Shown piece after piece: positions 1-5,148 of a stretch of DNA of 25,539 bases. The stretch lies in the IMG/VR virus record IMGVR_UViG_3300033144_004293, positions 1 through 25,539 of that record; one strand, 5' to 3'. Made by a program: the position numbers and the translations under genes. Source of the DNA: a virus. The notes below the pieces were generated by a model that was not told the DNA's origin, made no database searches, and worked only from the letters and a program-made list of their open reading frames with translations. The number at the start of each line of letters is the position of its first letter. Within the stretch, counting starts at the first letter, position 1.

Positions 1-1
1 C

Positions 2-91
2 GAGAATGAGATAATTTTGACTTGTCCAAAGTGTAAAACAAAAACAAAGTTTTGGTTAGAAGTTAAACAAAAATCTAAAATAGTGAAGTAG
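2..91 (+). CDS. C-terminal fragment of a small zinc-ribbon protein (cut by window edge)
   Basis: The frame is open from the first bases and ends in TAG at 89-91, giving the last 29 residues of a protein that begins outside the window. A CPKC knuckle near the visible N-terminus followed by a Lys-rich tail is what is left of a treble-clef or zinc-ribbon fold. Several other tiny Cys-pair proteins occur in this window, so it fits the local gene style. Function cannot be assigned. Confidence 0.5.
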   Translation, partial: ENEIILTCPKCKTKTKFWLEVKQKSKIVK

Positions 92-118
92 TTTAACCTG
101 TACATAATTGTACTACTT
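86..118 (+). promoter_or_regulatory. Nested inverted repeat just upstream of the membrane-protein gene
   Basis: AAGTAGT (86-92) is complementary to ACTACTT (112-118), and inside it GTACA (100-104) pairs with TGTAC (109-113) around TAAT. The element ends 2 bp before the ATG at 121. It could be an operator or an RNA hairpin closing the previous transcript; there is no U-tract, so a classical terminator is unlikely. Confidence 0.35.
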
Positions 119-120
119 AT

Positions 121-333
121 ATGACACAACAAAATCCAACTGAACCCCCCGATAGATTGCTATTCTGGTTTAACATAGTTTGGATAATAATGGTAATCAT
201 TCTTATATGGGGAATCAGGGCTCAAAAAATAGAGTTTGACAAAGCCGACATCAGTTCAAAAGATTATTATTTAGAAAGTCGTTTCTATAATGGTAGAAAT
301 GAGGTGCAAAATGAACTCCAAATAACTTTATAG
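121..333 (+). CDS. Small single-pass membrane protein, possibly the anchor of the adjacent transglycosylase domain
   Basis: The 70-residue product has a charged N-terminus, one strongly hydrophobic segment at about residues 13-32 (RLLFWFNIVWIIMVIILIW), then a polar tail rich in Asp, Glu and Tyr. It reads as an N-terminal signal anchor with the tail outside the cytoplasm. The start is the ATG behind ACTTAT; no Shine-Dalgarno is visible. The stop TAG (331-333) is immediately followed, in the +1 frame, by a transglycosylase-like domain that has no usable start codon of its own. Shifting +1 at the last TTA codon would yield one membrane-anchored cell-wall hydrolase. Alternatively it is an independent holin- or spanin-like small protein. 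Function is inferred only from this context. Confidence 0.65.
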   Translation: MTQQNPTEPPDRLLFWFNIVWIIMVIILIWGIRAQKIEFDKADISSKDYYLESRFYNGRNEVQNELQITL

Positions 334-580
334 CACTATTATAGATAAAATAATTCATTGTGAAAGCAAGGGCGACCCAACTGCACAAAATCCTTATTCA
401 ACTGCTTATGGGCTATGTCAGTTTATAGATGGCACTTGGGAGTATGTTCAAGATAAGTGGAATATGAAATTAGATAGAAAAGATAAATATGACCAAAGAT
501 ATGCCTGTGAGAGGTTATTCCGTGAGGAGGGCAAATCTCATTGGAAATCAACAGAATGGTGTTGGAGTAAGGGGGAGTAG
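332..580 (+). CDS. Lytic transglycosylase / lysozyme-like domain lacking a start codon
   Basis: The frame beginning STIIDKII-HCESKGDP encodes about 82 residues with the hallmark of the transglycosylase SLT/Rpf-like fold: a catalytic Glu in HCES, the A-x-NP-S-AYGLCQFIDGTW block, a D-Y-Q-x-x-A-C-E-R-L helix and a final SHW...CW. It would cleave peptidoglycan during entry or lysis. No ATG/GTG/TTG opens it. The only in-frame ATG (311) is followed four codons later by TAA (323-325). The next possibilities are ATT at 338 or a +1 shift out of the upstream membrane ORF at TTA-TAG. The stop TAG lies inside the tRNA. It is either a broken gene, a sequencing indel, or a recoded fusion; the well-preserved domain argues for function. 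Confidence 0.7.
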   Translation, partial: STIIDKIIHCESKGDPTAQNPYSTAYGLCQFIDGTWEYVQDKWNMKLDRKDKYDQRYACERLFREEGKSHWKSTEWCWSKGE

Positions 581-641
581 TGAAGTAGTATCATTCGTGG
601 CTCATATCCACGAGGCATCTGTGCAATTCAGGTCTCCCCTA
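571..641 (+). tRNA. tRNA-Met (anticodon CAU), no encoded CCA
   Basis: A full cloverleaf can be drawn. The acceptor is GGGGGAG (571-577) with CTCCCCT (634-640), closing on a G-U pair. The D-stem is GTGA/TCAT with loop AGTAGTA, the anticodon stem CGTGG/CCACG (596-600, 608-612) with loop CTCATAT giving CAU, the variable region AGGC, and the T-stem ATCTG/CAGGT with loop TGCAATT. The discriminator is A641. CAU could be elongator Met, initiator, or lysidine-modified Ile2; I cannot tell which. The last 10 bases of the upstream transglycosylase frame overlap its 5' end. Confidence 0.85.
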
Positions 642-657
642 CTACCAGCGTAAAGTC

Positions 658-691
658 CACTTAACAATAAACCACCATTTATTGTAAAGTG
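658..691 (+). terminator. Strong stem-loop after the tRNA
   Basis: Positions 658-671 and 678-691 are complementary over 14 positions with a single A-A mismatch, around a CCACCA loop. No U-run follows (TAATTAAC), so this may be a processing or stabilising hairpin at the 3' side of the tRNA rather than a textbook intrinsic terminator. The next gene starts 17 bp later. Confidence 0.5.
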
Positions 692-707
692 TAATTAACA
701 CCAAATT

Positions 708-1097
708 ATGGATATAAACAATATAATATACTTCTTTCCTCGCTTATTTGAGGAAGCAAAGTATGAAATAAAATGGGCATTACAACGGGTTTTTAGAGGA
801 TTTGACGATAGATGGTATTGGTCATTAAACAGTGCATTAGAAGAAGTAGTGCCAAAATGCGTAAGATATATGAAAAAAAATGGCACTGGTTGTCCGCCAG
901 AATTCTATGATAAGAAAACAGATAGTTGTAAAAAGTGGGAAGATATATTAGAAAAAATTGCCAGAGGGTTTGAGGCATCAAAGAAGATAGAAGATGATGT
1001 TCTCTATAATGAGGGTAAGAAATATAAAAAACTCTTTGAAGAAAGAAACGAGGGACTTCAACTCTTTGTAGATAATTTTACATCATTATGGGACTAA
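708..1097 (+). CDS. Conserved-type phage hypothetical protein, 129 aa
   Basis: The layout resembles a widely seen phage family of unknown function: an N-terminal helix, a FRGFDDRWYWSLNSAL segment, a middle segment with two Cys (GTGCPPEFYD, TDSCKKW), an EDILEKIARGFEA helix, and a terminal LQLFVDNFTSLWD. No catalytic motif is visible and there is no signal peptide. The start is an ATG behind CAAATT without a Shine-Dalgarno. It overlaps the next ORF by 10 bases, suggesting coupled translation. Family resemblance is from memory of the motif order, not a search. Confidence 0.8.
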   Translation: MDINNIIYFFPRLFEEAKYEIKWALQRVFRGFDDRWYWSLNSALEEVVPKCVRYMKKNGTGCPPEFYDKKTDSCKKWEDILEKIARGFEASKKIEDDVLYNEGKKYKKLFEERNEGLQLFVDNFTSLWD

Positions 1098-1330
1098 AGA
1101 AGAGAATATCTTTTAATAAAGAAGATGCAGGGCATATATACGAACTTTTAAGGTTTTATTGGACTGAATTTTTTATGAGATACCCTGAAATGAGAAAACC
1201 AGTAAATAAGTTTGGAAATTGTGGATTATGTGAAAGCATAGGCACAAGATTAGAAAAGTTTATAGGAGAAGATGAAGTTAAGTTCGTTGAAAAATTAGTA
1301 AAAGAACATAAAAAGAAATATGAAAAATAA
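1088..1330 (+). CDS. Hypothetical protein, 80 aa, helical
   Basis: A short Lys/Glu-rich protein with a NCGLCESIGTRLEKF segment (two Cys spaced by two) in the middle and a Lys-rich C-terminus. Its start overlaps the end of the preceding gene and its own end overlaps an upstream ATG of the phosphoesterase frame, so it is in a tight operon. I do not recognise the family. The single CxxC is not enough for a zinc site unless it dimerises. Confidence 0.7.
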   Translation: MGLKKRISFNKEDAGHIYELLRFYWTEFFMRYPEMRKPVNKFGNCGLCESIGTRLEKFIGEDEVKFVEKLVKEHKKKYEK

Positions 1331-1385
1331 CAAAGGTCGTATTAAAGGTAAATTAAAAATTAAAAAAGGAAAGGAGGAAAAGAAA

Positions 1386-2138
1386 ATGACAGTATTACAA
1401 AAAACAGGAGTAGCATATTATGACTTGCATTATCCTCATCACAATGAACCTCTCTGGAAGAATTTTCTAAAAGTAGTTAGGAAATTAAAACCTAAAGTGT
1501 TTGTTTTTGGTGGAGATAATATGAATATGGATGCTGTTGACCACTGGATGCACGAACAAAAGAGAACAAGAAAAATGGAAGGGAAAAGAATACTCGCTGA
1601 ATATAATGGGTTTAAAGAGGAAATTCTTAATCCATTAGAAAAAATCCTTCCTAAGGATTGTAGAAAGATTTGGTTAAATGGTAATCACGAAGAATGGATG
1701 GAACTTGCTATTGATAAAATTACACAAGGAGAAGGATACTGGGAGATTGAGAATAATCTGCACCTAAAAGAAAGAGGCTGGGAAACATACAAGTATGGCA
1801 AATATGCTAAGGTTGGCAAACTATATTTTATTCACGGACAATATACAAATCTTGCACACGCCAAGAAAACAGTTAATGTTTATGAAAAGAATGTAGTCTA
1901 TGGTCATATTCATAGTCCTCAAGTATTTACCAAGATAACACCAGTAGAAAACGAACCTCATACTGGAATGTCTGTGCCTTGCGGATGCAAGATGAATCCT
2001 GACTTTATGAGAAACAGACCTCACTCTTGGGTAAATGGTTTTCTGGTATTCTATTTCACAAAGAAAATCTTTAGCTTGTTCCCTGTAATTTCCATATTTG
2101 ATGGAAAGTTTATTGCTCCGAGTGGTAAAAGATATTAA
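1386..2138 (+). CDS. Calcineurin-like metallophosphoesterase (phage type)
   Basis: The order of metal-binding motifs is that of the calcineurin-like superfamily: DLH at 13-15, GGD at 42-44, GNHEE at 99-103, H150 in FIHG, and GHIH at 173-176. Such enzymes hydrolyse phosphodiesters or phosphomonoesters with two metal ions; phage members may act on nucleic-acid ends or cyclic nucleotides, and the substrate here is unknown. The frame is open further upstream (from 1320), but a strong GGAAAGGAGG site 8 bases before ATG 1386 fixes this start and the conserved domain begins right after it. The expected length of about 250 residues is intact. A stem-loop follows the stop. Confidence 0.9.
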   Translation: MTVLQKTGVAYYDLHYPHHNEPLWKNFLKVVRKLKPKVFVFGGDNMNMDAVDHWMHEQKRTRKMEGKRILAEYNGFKEEILNPLEKILPKDCRKIWLNGNHEEWMELAIDKITQGEGYWEIENNLHLKERGWETYKYGKYAKVGKLYFIHGQYTNLAHAKKTVNVYEKNVVYGHIHSPQVFTKITPVENEPHTGMSVPCGCKMNPDFMRNRPHSWVNGFLVFYFTKKIFSLFPVISIFDGKFIAPSGKRY

Positions 2139-2146
2139 AACAAAGA

Positions 2147-2185
2147 GAGGGAGAAGATTTGCGACGACCTCATTTCTTCTTCCTC
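2147..2185 (+). terminator. Stem-loop after the phosphoesterase gene
   Basis: GAGGGAGAAGA (2147-2157) pairs with TCTTCTTCCTC (2175-2185) with one G-U, around a 17-base loop. The following TATTCTAAAAAATTA is not a clean U-run. It probably ends the 1386-2138 transcript or protects its 3' end. Confidence 0.45.
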
Positions 2186-2205
2186 TATTCTAAAAAATTA
2201 TAACG

Positions 2206-2763
2206 ATGAAAAGTATATTAAAGAGAGCAAAAAAACAAGATAAAAAGGAATATAATAAGAGATATGACCAATCTCCTAAAGGAAAAGAAACTCGTAGAAG
2301 ATATAGTTTATCTCTTAAAAGGAAAGAAACCCGTAAAAAGTATGACCAATCTTTAAAAGGGAGAGAAAGAAGTAGGAGGTATGAGAAATCCGCTAAGTCT
2401 AAAGAAACTAATAAAAAGTATAGACAAACTCCTAAGGGAAAAGAGATTGTTAAAAGAGGAAGAAGGGTGCAGAGAGCAAAAAGAAAGCAATTTGGTTTTA
2501 TTCCTCTTAATAAATCTTTTGAGGGGTCTGAGGGACATCACATAGATATAGAAAGAGTTATTTATATTCCAAAAGAAATACATCGTAGTGTTTGGCATAG
2601 TGTTTCTTCAAATATAAATATGGATAAAATAAATAAATTGGCTTTTGATTATCTAGAGTTGGAGCAAAGAAGTAAATTAAACGACCCTATTTTCCCTCAC
2701 CTGTATCTCTACAACATACAATTGTATGTAAATAAGATACAACTATTGACAAATTATATGTAA
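2206..2763 (+). CDS. HNH homing-type endonuclease with tandem basic repeats
   Basis: The N-terminal half (about residues 10-85) is made of roughly 13-residue repeats of the form K(Y)xQSxKGKETRR(K)Y, five or so copies, highly basic and probably DNA-contacting. The C-terminal half has FNPLNK-like FIPLNKSFEG followed by EGHHIDIERVIYIPKEIHRS and NMDKINKLAFDYL, a pattern I associate with phage HNH proteins whose HH pair is the nuclease core. It probably nicks or cuts phage DNA and may be a mobile intron-less homing gene. It stands between its own terminator-like hairpin upstream and a promoter inside its 3' end, consistent with an independently acquired unit. C-terminal codons overlap a perfect 16-bp palindrome. 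Confidence 0.8.
   Translation: MKSILKRAKKQDKKEYNKRYDQSPKGKETRRRYSLSLKRKETRKKYDQSLKGRERSRRYEKSAKSKETNKKYRQTPKGKEIVKRGRRVQRAKRKQFGFIPLNKSFEGSEGHHIDIERVIYIPKEIHRSVWHSVSSNINMDKINKLAFDYLELEQRSKLNDPIFPHLYLYNIQLYVNKIQLLTNYM
2714..2729. repeat. Perfect 16-bp palindrome ACATACAATTGTATGT
   Basis: The sequence equals its own reverse complement. It lies inside the 3' coding end of the HNH gene and 17 bp upstream of a -35 box, so it is well placed as an operator for the promoter at 2746-2774. Confidence 0.55.
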
Positions 2764-2774
2764 TATGATACACT
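2746..2774 (+). promoter_or_regulatory. Sigma-70-type promoter driving the gene at 2794
   Basis: TTGACA (2746-2751) is a consensus -35. A 17-base spacer leads to TACACT (2769-2774), preceded by TG-A, an extended -10. Transcription would start near 2781, leaving a leader of only about a dozen bases before ATG 2794. Confidence 0.6.
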
Positions 2775-2776
2775 GT

Positions 2777-2790
2777 AACTAACGCATTAG
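2777..2790 (+). repeat. Leader motif AACTAACGCATTAG, copy 1
   Basis: This 14-mer recurs exactly at 9833-9846, in both cases just upstream of an ATG and at the predicted transcription start. Related CTAACAATTA leaders precede the genes at 6742 and 7115. It may be an operator or a 5'-leader element. Confidence 0.5.
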
Positions 2791-2793
2791 GAT

Positions 2794-2994
2794 ATGAAAA
2801 AAATAATACAATTAGGTCACTGCTTTGAGTGCCATCGCTTAATGCCATCAAAATGGTTAAGGCAAATAGAATATGTAGAGGGACACTTTGCCCCTGGCGA
2901 AATCCACCACAAGCTCATTTGTCTGGGTTGTATAAAAAAGGCAGAAGAGTTAGGCGAGGTATTTAAAAGAATAAAAAATGAAACCAATATTTAA
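2794..2994 (+). CDS. Small Cys-rich zinc-binding protein, 66 aa
   Basis: Two knuckles, CFEC at 10-13 and CLGC at 43-46, are separated by about 30 residues that contain an HH pair, giving a plausible four-ligand zinc site. It is the first gene behind the promoter at 2746-2774. The last 17 bases overlap the next, two-helix membrane ORF. No enzymatic motif is present; a DNA- or protein-binding adaptor is possible but not shown. Confidence 0.7.
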   Translation: MKKIIQLGHCFECHRLMPSKWLRQIEYVEGHFAPGEIHHKLICLGCIKKAEELGEVFKRIKNETNI

Positions 2995-3145
2995 AAACGA
3001 GAATATGGACAAAGGAATGTTAATCTTTGCCCTAATAATAGTAGGAACAATATCGGCATTAGAAGTAGTAATGAATCAAAATATCTTAGCAAGTTTAATC
3101 TTAATTATGTTTGCAGTTATTATTAGTTCGTGGTTTATATATTAA
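2978..3145 (+). CDS. Two-helix small membrane protein, 55 aa
   Basis: The ATG lies inside the 3' end of the preceding gene. The product starts with a short basic stretch and then has two hydrophobic segments, about residues 13-31 and 36-54, separated by VMNQN. Size and hairpin topology are compatible with a holin or a superinfection-type membrane peptide, but this is topology only. No downstream lysin is adjacent. Confidence 0.6.
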   Translation: MKPIFKNENMDKGMLIFALIIVGTISALEVVMNQNILASLILIMFAVIISSWFIY

Positions 3146-3197
3146 TGAGCAATAAACTAAAGGTTACGCCACATAGGATATTTAGACGAAATCAGTA

Positions 3198-3286
3198 TGT
3201 GCAAAAATGGAACGAACTGAACCTGTGCAAAAATGGAACAAGTTGAACTCAGAACTGACTACAACCGAACTCCAAATTGACTACAA
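3198..3286. repeat. Short direct repeats in the 3146-3318 intergenic region
   Basis: The 16-mer TGTGCAAAAATGGAAC occurs at 3198-3213 and 3224-3239, spaced 26 bp. TGACTACAA occurs at 3256-3264 and 3278-3286. GAACT recurs five times in between. No ORF with a convincing product covers the stretch. It could be a protein-binding array or decayed coding DNA. Confidence 0.5.
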
Positions 3287-3318
3287 TCTATACAGAAACT
3301 AATCAAAACTATACATAT

Positions 3319-3495
3319 ATGAAAAAAGAAAAACCAAAATACTATCCCTGTATGATTTGTGGAAAAGATGCTATTGGTTGCTATTCTCCAGATTTAGATA
3401 TTAAAGGATTATGTTTTTGTAAAAAACACCAAGAAGAAGTGTTTGCAAAATATTGTAAAATTATATACGAAGCAAGAAGTAAATATAAAGACTGA
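3319..3495 (+). CDS. Small zinc-finger-like protein, 58 aa
   Basis: The product has YYPCMICGKDAIGCY and CFCKKHQEE, that is CxxC...C...CxCxxH, typical of a treble-clef knuckle. The frame is open back to a TTG at 3277, but ATG 3319 behind CATAT matches the start style of its neighbours and removes an unlikely N-terminal tail. It is followed after 3 bp by the next gene. Function unknown. Confidence 0.65.
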   Translation: MKKEKPKYYPCMICGKDAIGCYSPDLDIKGLCFCKKHQEEVFAKYCKIIYEARSKYKD

Positions 3496-3498
3496 ATT

Positions 3499-3687
3499 AT
3501 GACTAATAAAGAATATATAGAATTAACAAAACAATTAGTAGCCAAGAAAAACAAGGATTGTAGAAGGTATTTAAAAGAGCAAAAAGAAGAGATTAAAAGA
3601 GAATTAAAGAAAATACAAATACTTGCAGATGAAGAACAATGTTTAAAAACAGATTTAGCACTTCAAAATTTATTAGAAAAATTATGA
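3499..3687 (+). CDS. Charged coiled-coil protein, 62 aa; may be joined to the next ORF by frameshift
   Basis: Nearly the whole product is a Lys/Glu-rich helix (CRRYLKEQKEEIKRELKKI) that should form a coiled coil, ending ALQNLLEKL. Its stop TGA (3685-3687) follows a TTA codon. Skipping the T of the stop continues directly into the next, conserved domain in the +1 frame. This is the same arrangement as at 328-333. It may therefore be a separate small protein or the N-terminal part of a fusion. Confidence 0.6.
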   Translation: MTNKEYIELTKQLVAKKNKDCRRYLKEQKEEIKRELKKIQILADEEQCLKTDLALQNLLEKL

Positions 3688-3982
3688 TACAAGAGATACA
3701 AATGAAGGAAAATATGATTTAGAGGGGTTTTTAAGCCCGATAGTTTTACAAAGATTTGCTGAATATATGCATTTTCATCGCCAACAAACAGATGGGAAAT
3801 TAAGAGCAAGTGATAACTGGCAAAAGGGAATGAGTAAAGAAGTTTATATGAAGTCCCTTACAAGACATTTTATGGACTTATGGTTAGAACATAGAGGATA
3901 TAAAAGCCGAGAAGGAAAAGAAAAAGCATTATGTGGTATTCTATTCAATACAATGGGATACCTTTACGAGATATTAAAATAA
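3686..3982 (+). CDS. Phage dNTP-pyrophosphohydrolase-like protein (DUF5664-type), no proper start
   Basis: The conserved protein reads DTRDTNEGKYDLEGFLSP, then RFAEYMHFHR, LRASDNWQKGM, and H-FMDLW...ALCGILFNTMGYLYEIL, the order I know from phage dATP/dGTP diphosphohydrolase-like proteins. These are all-alpha proteins thought to hydrolyse nucleotides. A conventional start exists only at ATG 3767, which would delete the conserved TRDTNEGK-FLSP block. ATG 3684 is one frame off, as if one base were missing after ATGAT. The alternatives are a +1 shift from the preceding ORF at TTA-TGA, a sequencing indel, or a truncated gene. The domain itself is intact and in frame to its TAA. Confidence 0.7.
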   Translation, partial: DTRDTNEGKYDLEGFLSPIVLQRFAEYMHFHRQQTDGKLRASDNWQKGMSKEVYMKSLTRHFMDLWLEHRGYKSREGKEKALCGILFNTMGYLYEILK

Positions 3983-3986
3983 AAAT

Positions 3987-4109
3987 ATGGCAAAATTACC
4001 AAAAAGAGGAACAGGTCTTCGCAATGGCAATGCAGGACAAAGGAGAGCAGGTCGCCCAAGAACACAAGCAGAGCGTCAACGAAGACATAATAGATTAGGG
4101 AGGAAATAA
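3987..4109 (+). CDS. Very basic 40-aa protein with an AT-hook-like GRPR core
   Basis: ATG behind AAAAAT, stop TAA at 4107-4109. The peptide is mostly Arg, Lys, Gly and Gln with RRAGRPR in the centre, matching the minor-groove-binding AT-hook core (R-G/A-GRP-R). It probably binds nucleic acid. It is too short for any enzyme. Its start is 5 bases past the previous stop, so it belongs to the same transcript. Confidence 0.55.
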   Translation: MAKLPKRGTGLRNGNAGQRRAGRPRTQAERQRRHNRLGRK

Positions 4110-4387
4110 TAGTTCTTTTTTTAGTCCAGCTGAGTTGGTATATATACTACCAAGAGTAAATCAGCCCTTCAAAATAGCTCCGACATGACTTATTTATACA
4201 GTGAGCCTGAGAAGAATAATGGCAAGGTATGTGAACTTATCACTTTATCACTAAAAAAAATAAGGGGGTGGTGACGACGGAATTCCACCAATTAAATAGC
4301 TCGGGGAGTTGGCGATACTTGGTATGCTCGGCTGGCTTAAAAAGAGAATTATTAAGTAAATTAAAAATTGAATAGGAGGTGAAAAGT
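4110..4387. other. 278-bp intergenic region with structured RNA potential, no convincing gene
   Basis: The first half (4124-4184) can fold: GCTGA (4129-4133) pairs with TCAGC (4161-4165), enclosing TTGGTA/TACCAA (4135-4140, 4148-4153), and an alternative outer stem joins GTC-AGCT with AGCT-GAC. A T8 run (4115-4122) sits just before it. The second half contains only 11-codon ORFs, one of them (4324-4359) encoding a basic amphipathic peptide MLGWLKKRIIK. A strong leader with AGGAGGT closes the region. Confidence 0.45.
4361..4383 (+). promoter_or_regulatory. Strong Shine-Dalgarno leader, copy 1
   Basis: The core ATAGGAGGTGAA with its A-rich flank is nearly identical (two differences in 23 bases) to the leader at 5872-5894. 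AGGAGGT (4374-4380) lies 7 bases before ATG 4388 and decides that start over the in-frame GTG at 4379, which is inside the site. Confidence 0.7.
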
Positions 4388-4957
4388 ATGTTGATAATGA
4401 TTGACCTTGACGGAACATTATTTCCAACATATCACGAAATAGATATACTACACAAAGCACTATTTGGCAAAGAGTTAGATTGGGAAGCATTAAAAGATAA
4501 AGATGACTCTTACTGGAAAACATCAGAAGGTATTTGGACAATGCAAATGTTCCAAAACGACCAATTCTATGCCGAACTCCGAGCATACAAAGGAGCAAGA
4601 GAAGTTTTAAGGATATTTATGAGAAATCCTAAGAATGAGATTTTGTACTGTACAGCAAGAGCCAATAAACTTGAAGAAGCAACTGCCTATTCTCTGGGAT
4701 TAAACAAAATGCCGTATGGCGACTTAATCTTTGTAGATAGGAAAGATACCCATTTAAGAAAGTTGGAAATAGCAGTATTGGAATGTCCCGATGTATGTAT
4801 AGATGATGAGCCACGAGTATTATTCGCTTTACGAGAACAATGTTTGGCAACAATCTGTTTTACACAGGATTATAATCTTAAATATCCATTCGGACTCCGT
4901 GCATCAAATTGGTTAGAAGTGGGAGAGCATCTCGAACAAATGCAAAAGGGTTTTTAG
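4388..4957 (+). CDS. HAD-superfamily 5'(3')-deoxyribonucleotidase-like phosphatase
   Basis: The N-terminus MLIMIDLDGTLFP is HAD motif I with nucleophile D6 and acid/base D8. LYCTARAN is motif II with its Thr. The helix before VCIDDEPRVL supplies motif III/IV, where DD binds Mg. The 189-residue length suits the NT5C-type nucleotidase family that phages use to dephosphorylate deoxynucleoside monophosphates or otherwise shape the nucleotide pool. An upstream dNTP-pyrophosphohydrolase-like gene fits that role. Start chosen on the strong AGGAGGT 7 bases upstream. Substrate is inferred. Confidence 0.75.
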   Translation: MLIMIDLDGTLFPTYHEIDILHKALFGKELDWEALKDKDDSYWKTSEGIWTMQMFQNDQFYAELRAYKGAREVLRIFMRNPKNEILYCTARANKLEEATAYSLGLNKMPYGDLIFVDRKDTHLRKLEIAVLECPDVCIDDEPRVLFALREQCLATICFTQDYNLKYPFGLRASNWLEVGEHLEQMQKGF

Positions 4958-5001
4958 AGGAGGTTTTACCCAATAAAATAATCTCCTCATATAATAAAAT
5001 T

Positions 5002-5148
5002 ATGAAAAAAGAAATAAAAAATATAACAGAAAAATTGAAAGAGGATGTAAAAGAAATATGTAAAATGGCAGGAGTTCCAGCTCTTCTTATAATTGAAGAC
5101 ATAGAATATTTAGAGGAACTTATTTTAAAGGCAAAAACAAAATGTTAG
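5002..5148 (+). CDS. Short helical hypothetical protein, 48 aa
   Basis: ATG behind AAAATT gives a compact product with a charged helix (NITEKLKEDVKEICKM), a GVPALL turn and a second helix (IEDIEYLEELILK). The frame is open further upstream but that part overlaps the nucleotidase. The end overlaps the methyltransferase start by 7 bases, indicating coupling. It may be a helix-turn-helix-size regulator or partner for the methyltransferase; nothing proves this. Confidence 0.55.
   Translation: MKKEIKNITEKLKEDVKEICKMAGVPALLIIEDIEYLEELILKAKTKC

Noticed and set aside
4324-4359. A genuine 11-aa toxic or antimicrobial peptide gene.
   Set aside because: The start lacks a ribosome-binding site and the ORF is too short to distinguish from chance; kept only as a low-interest note.
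311-4360. Reassigned stop codons (TAA/TAG read as Gln), suggested by in-frame TAA at 323 and the 4201-4359 frame.
   Set aside because: terL, portal, capsid and scaffold end in TAA at the expected length right before the next start, and the methyltransferase and nucleotidase end in TAG. Global recoding would fuse these genes.
4251-4598. Minus-strand 115-aa hydrophobic ORF.
   Set aside because: It overlaps the clearly coding nucleotidase start and its strong ribosome-binding site; hydrophobicity is a by-product of the A/T-rich complement.
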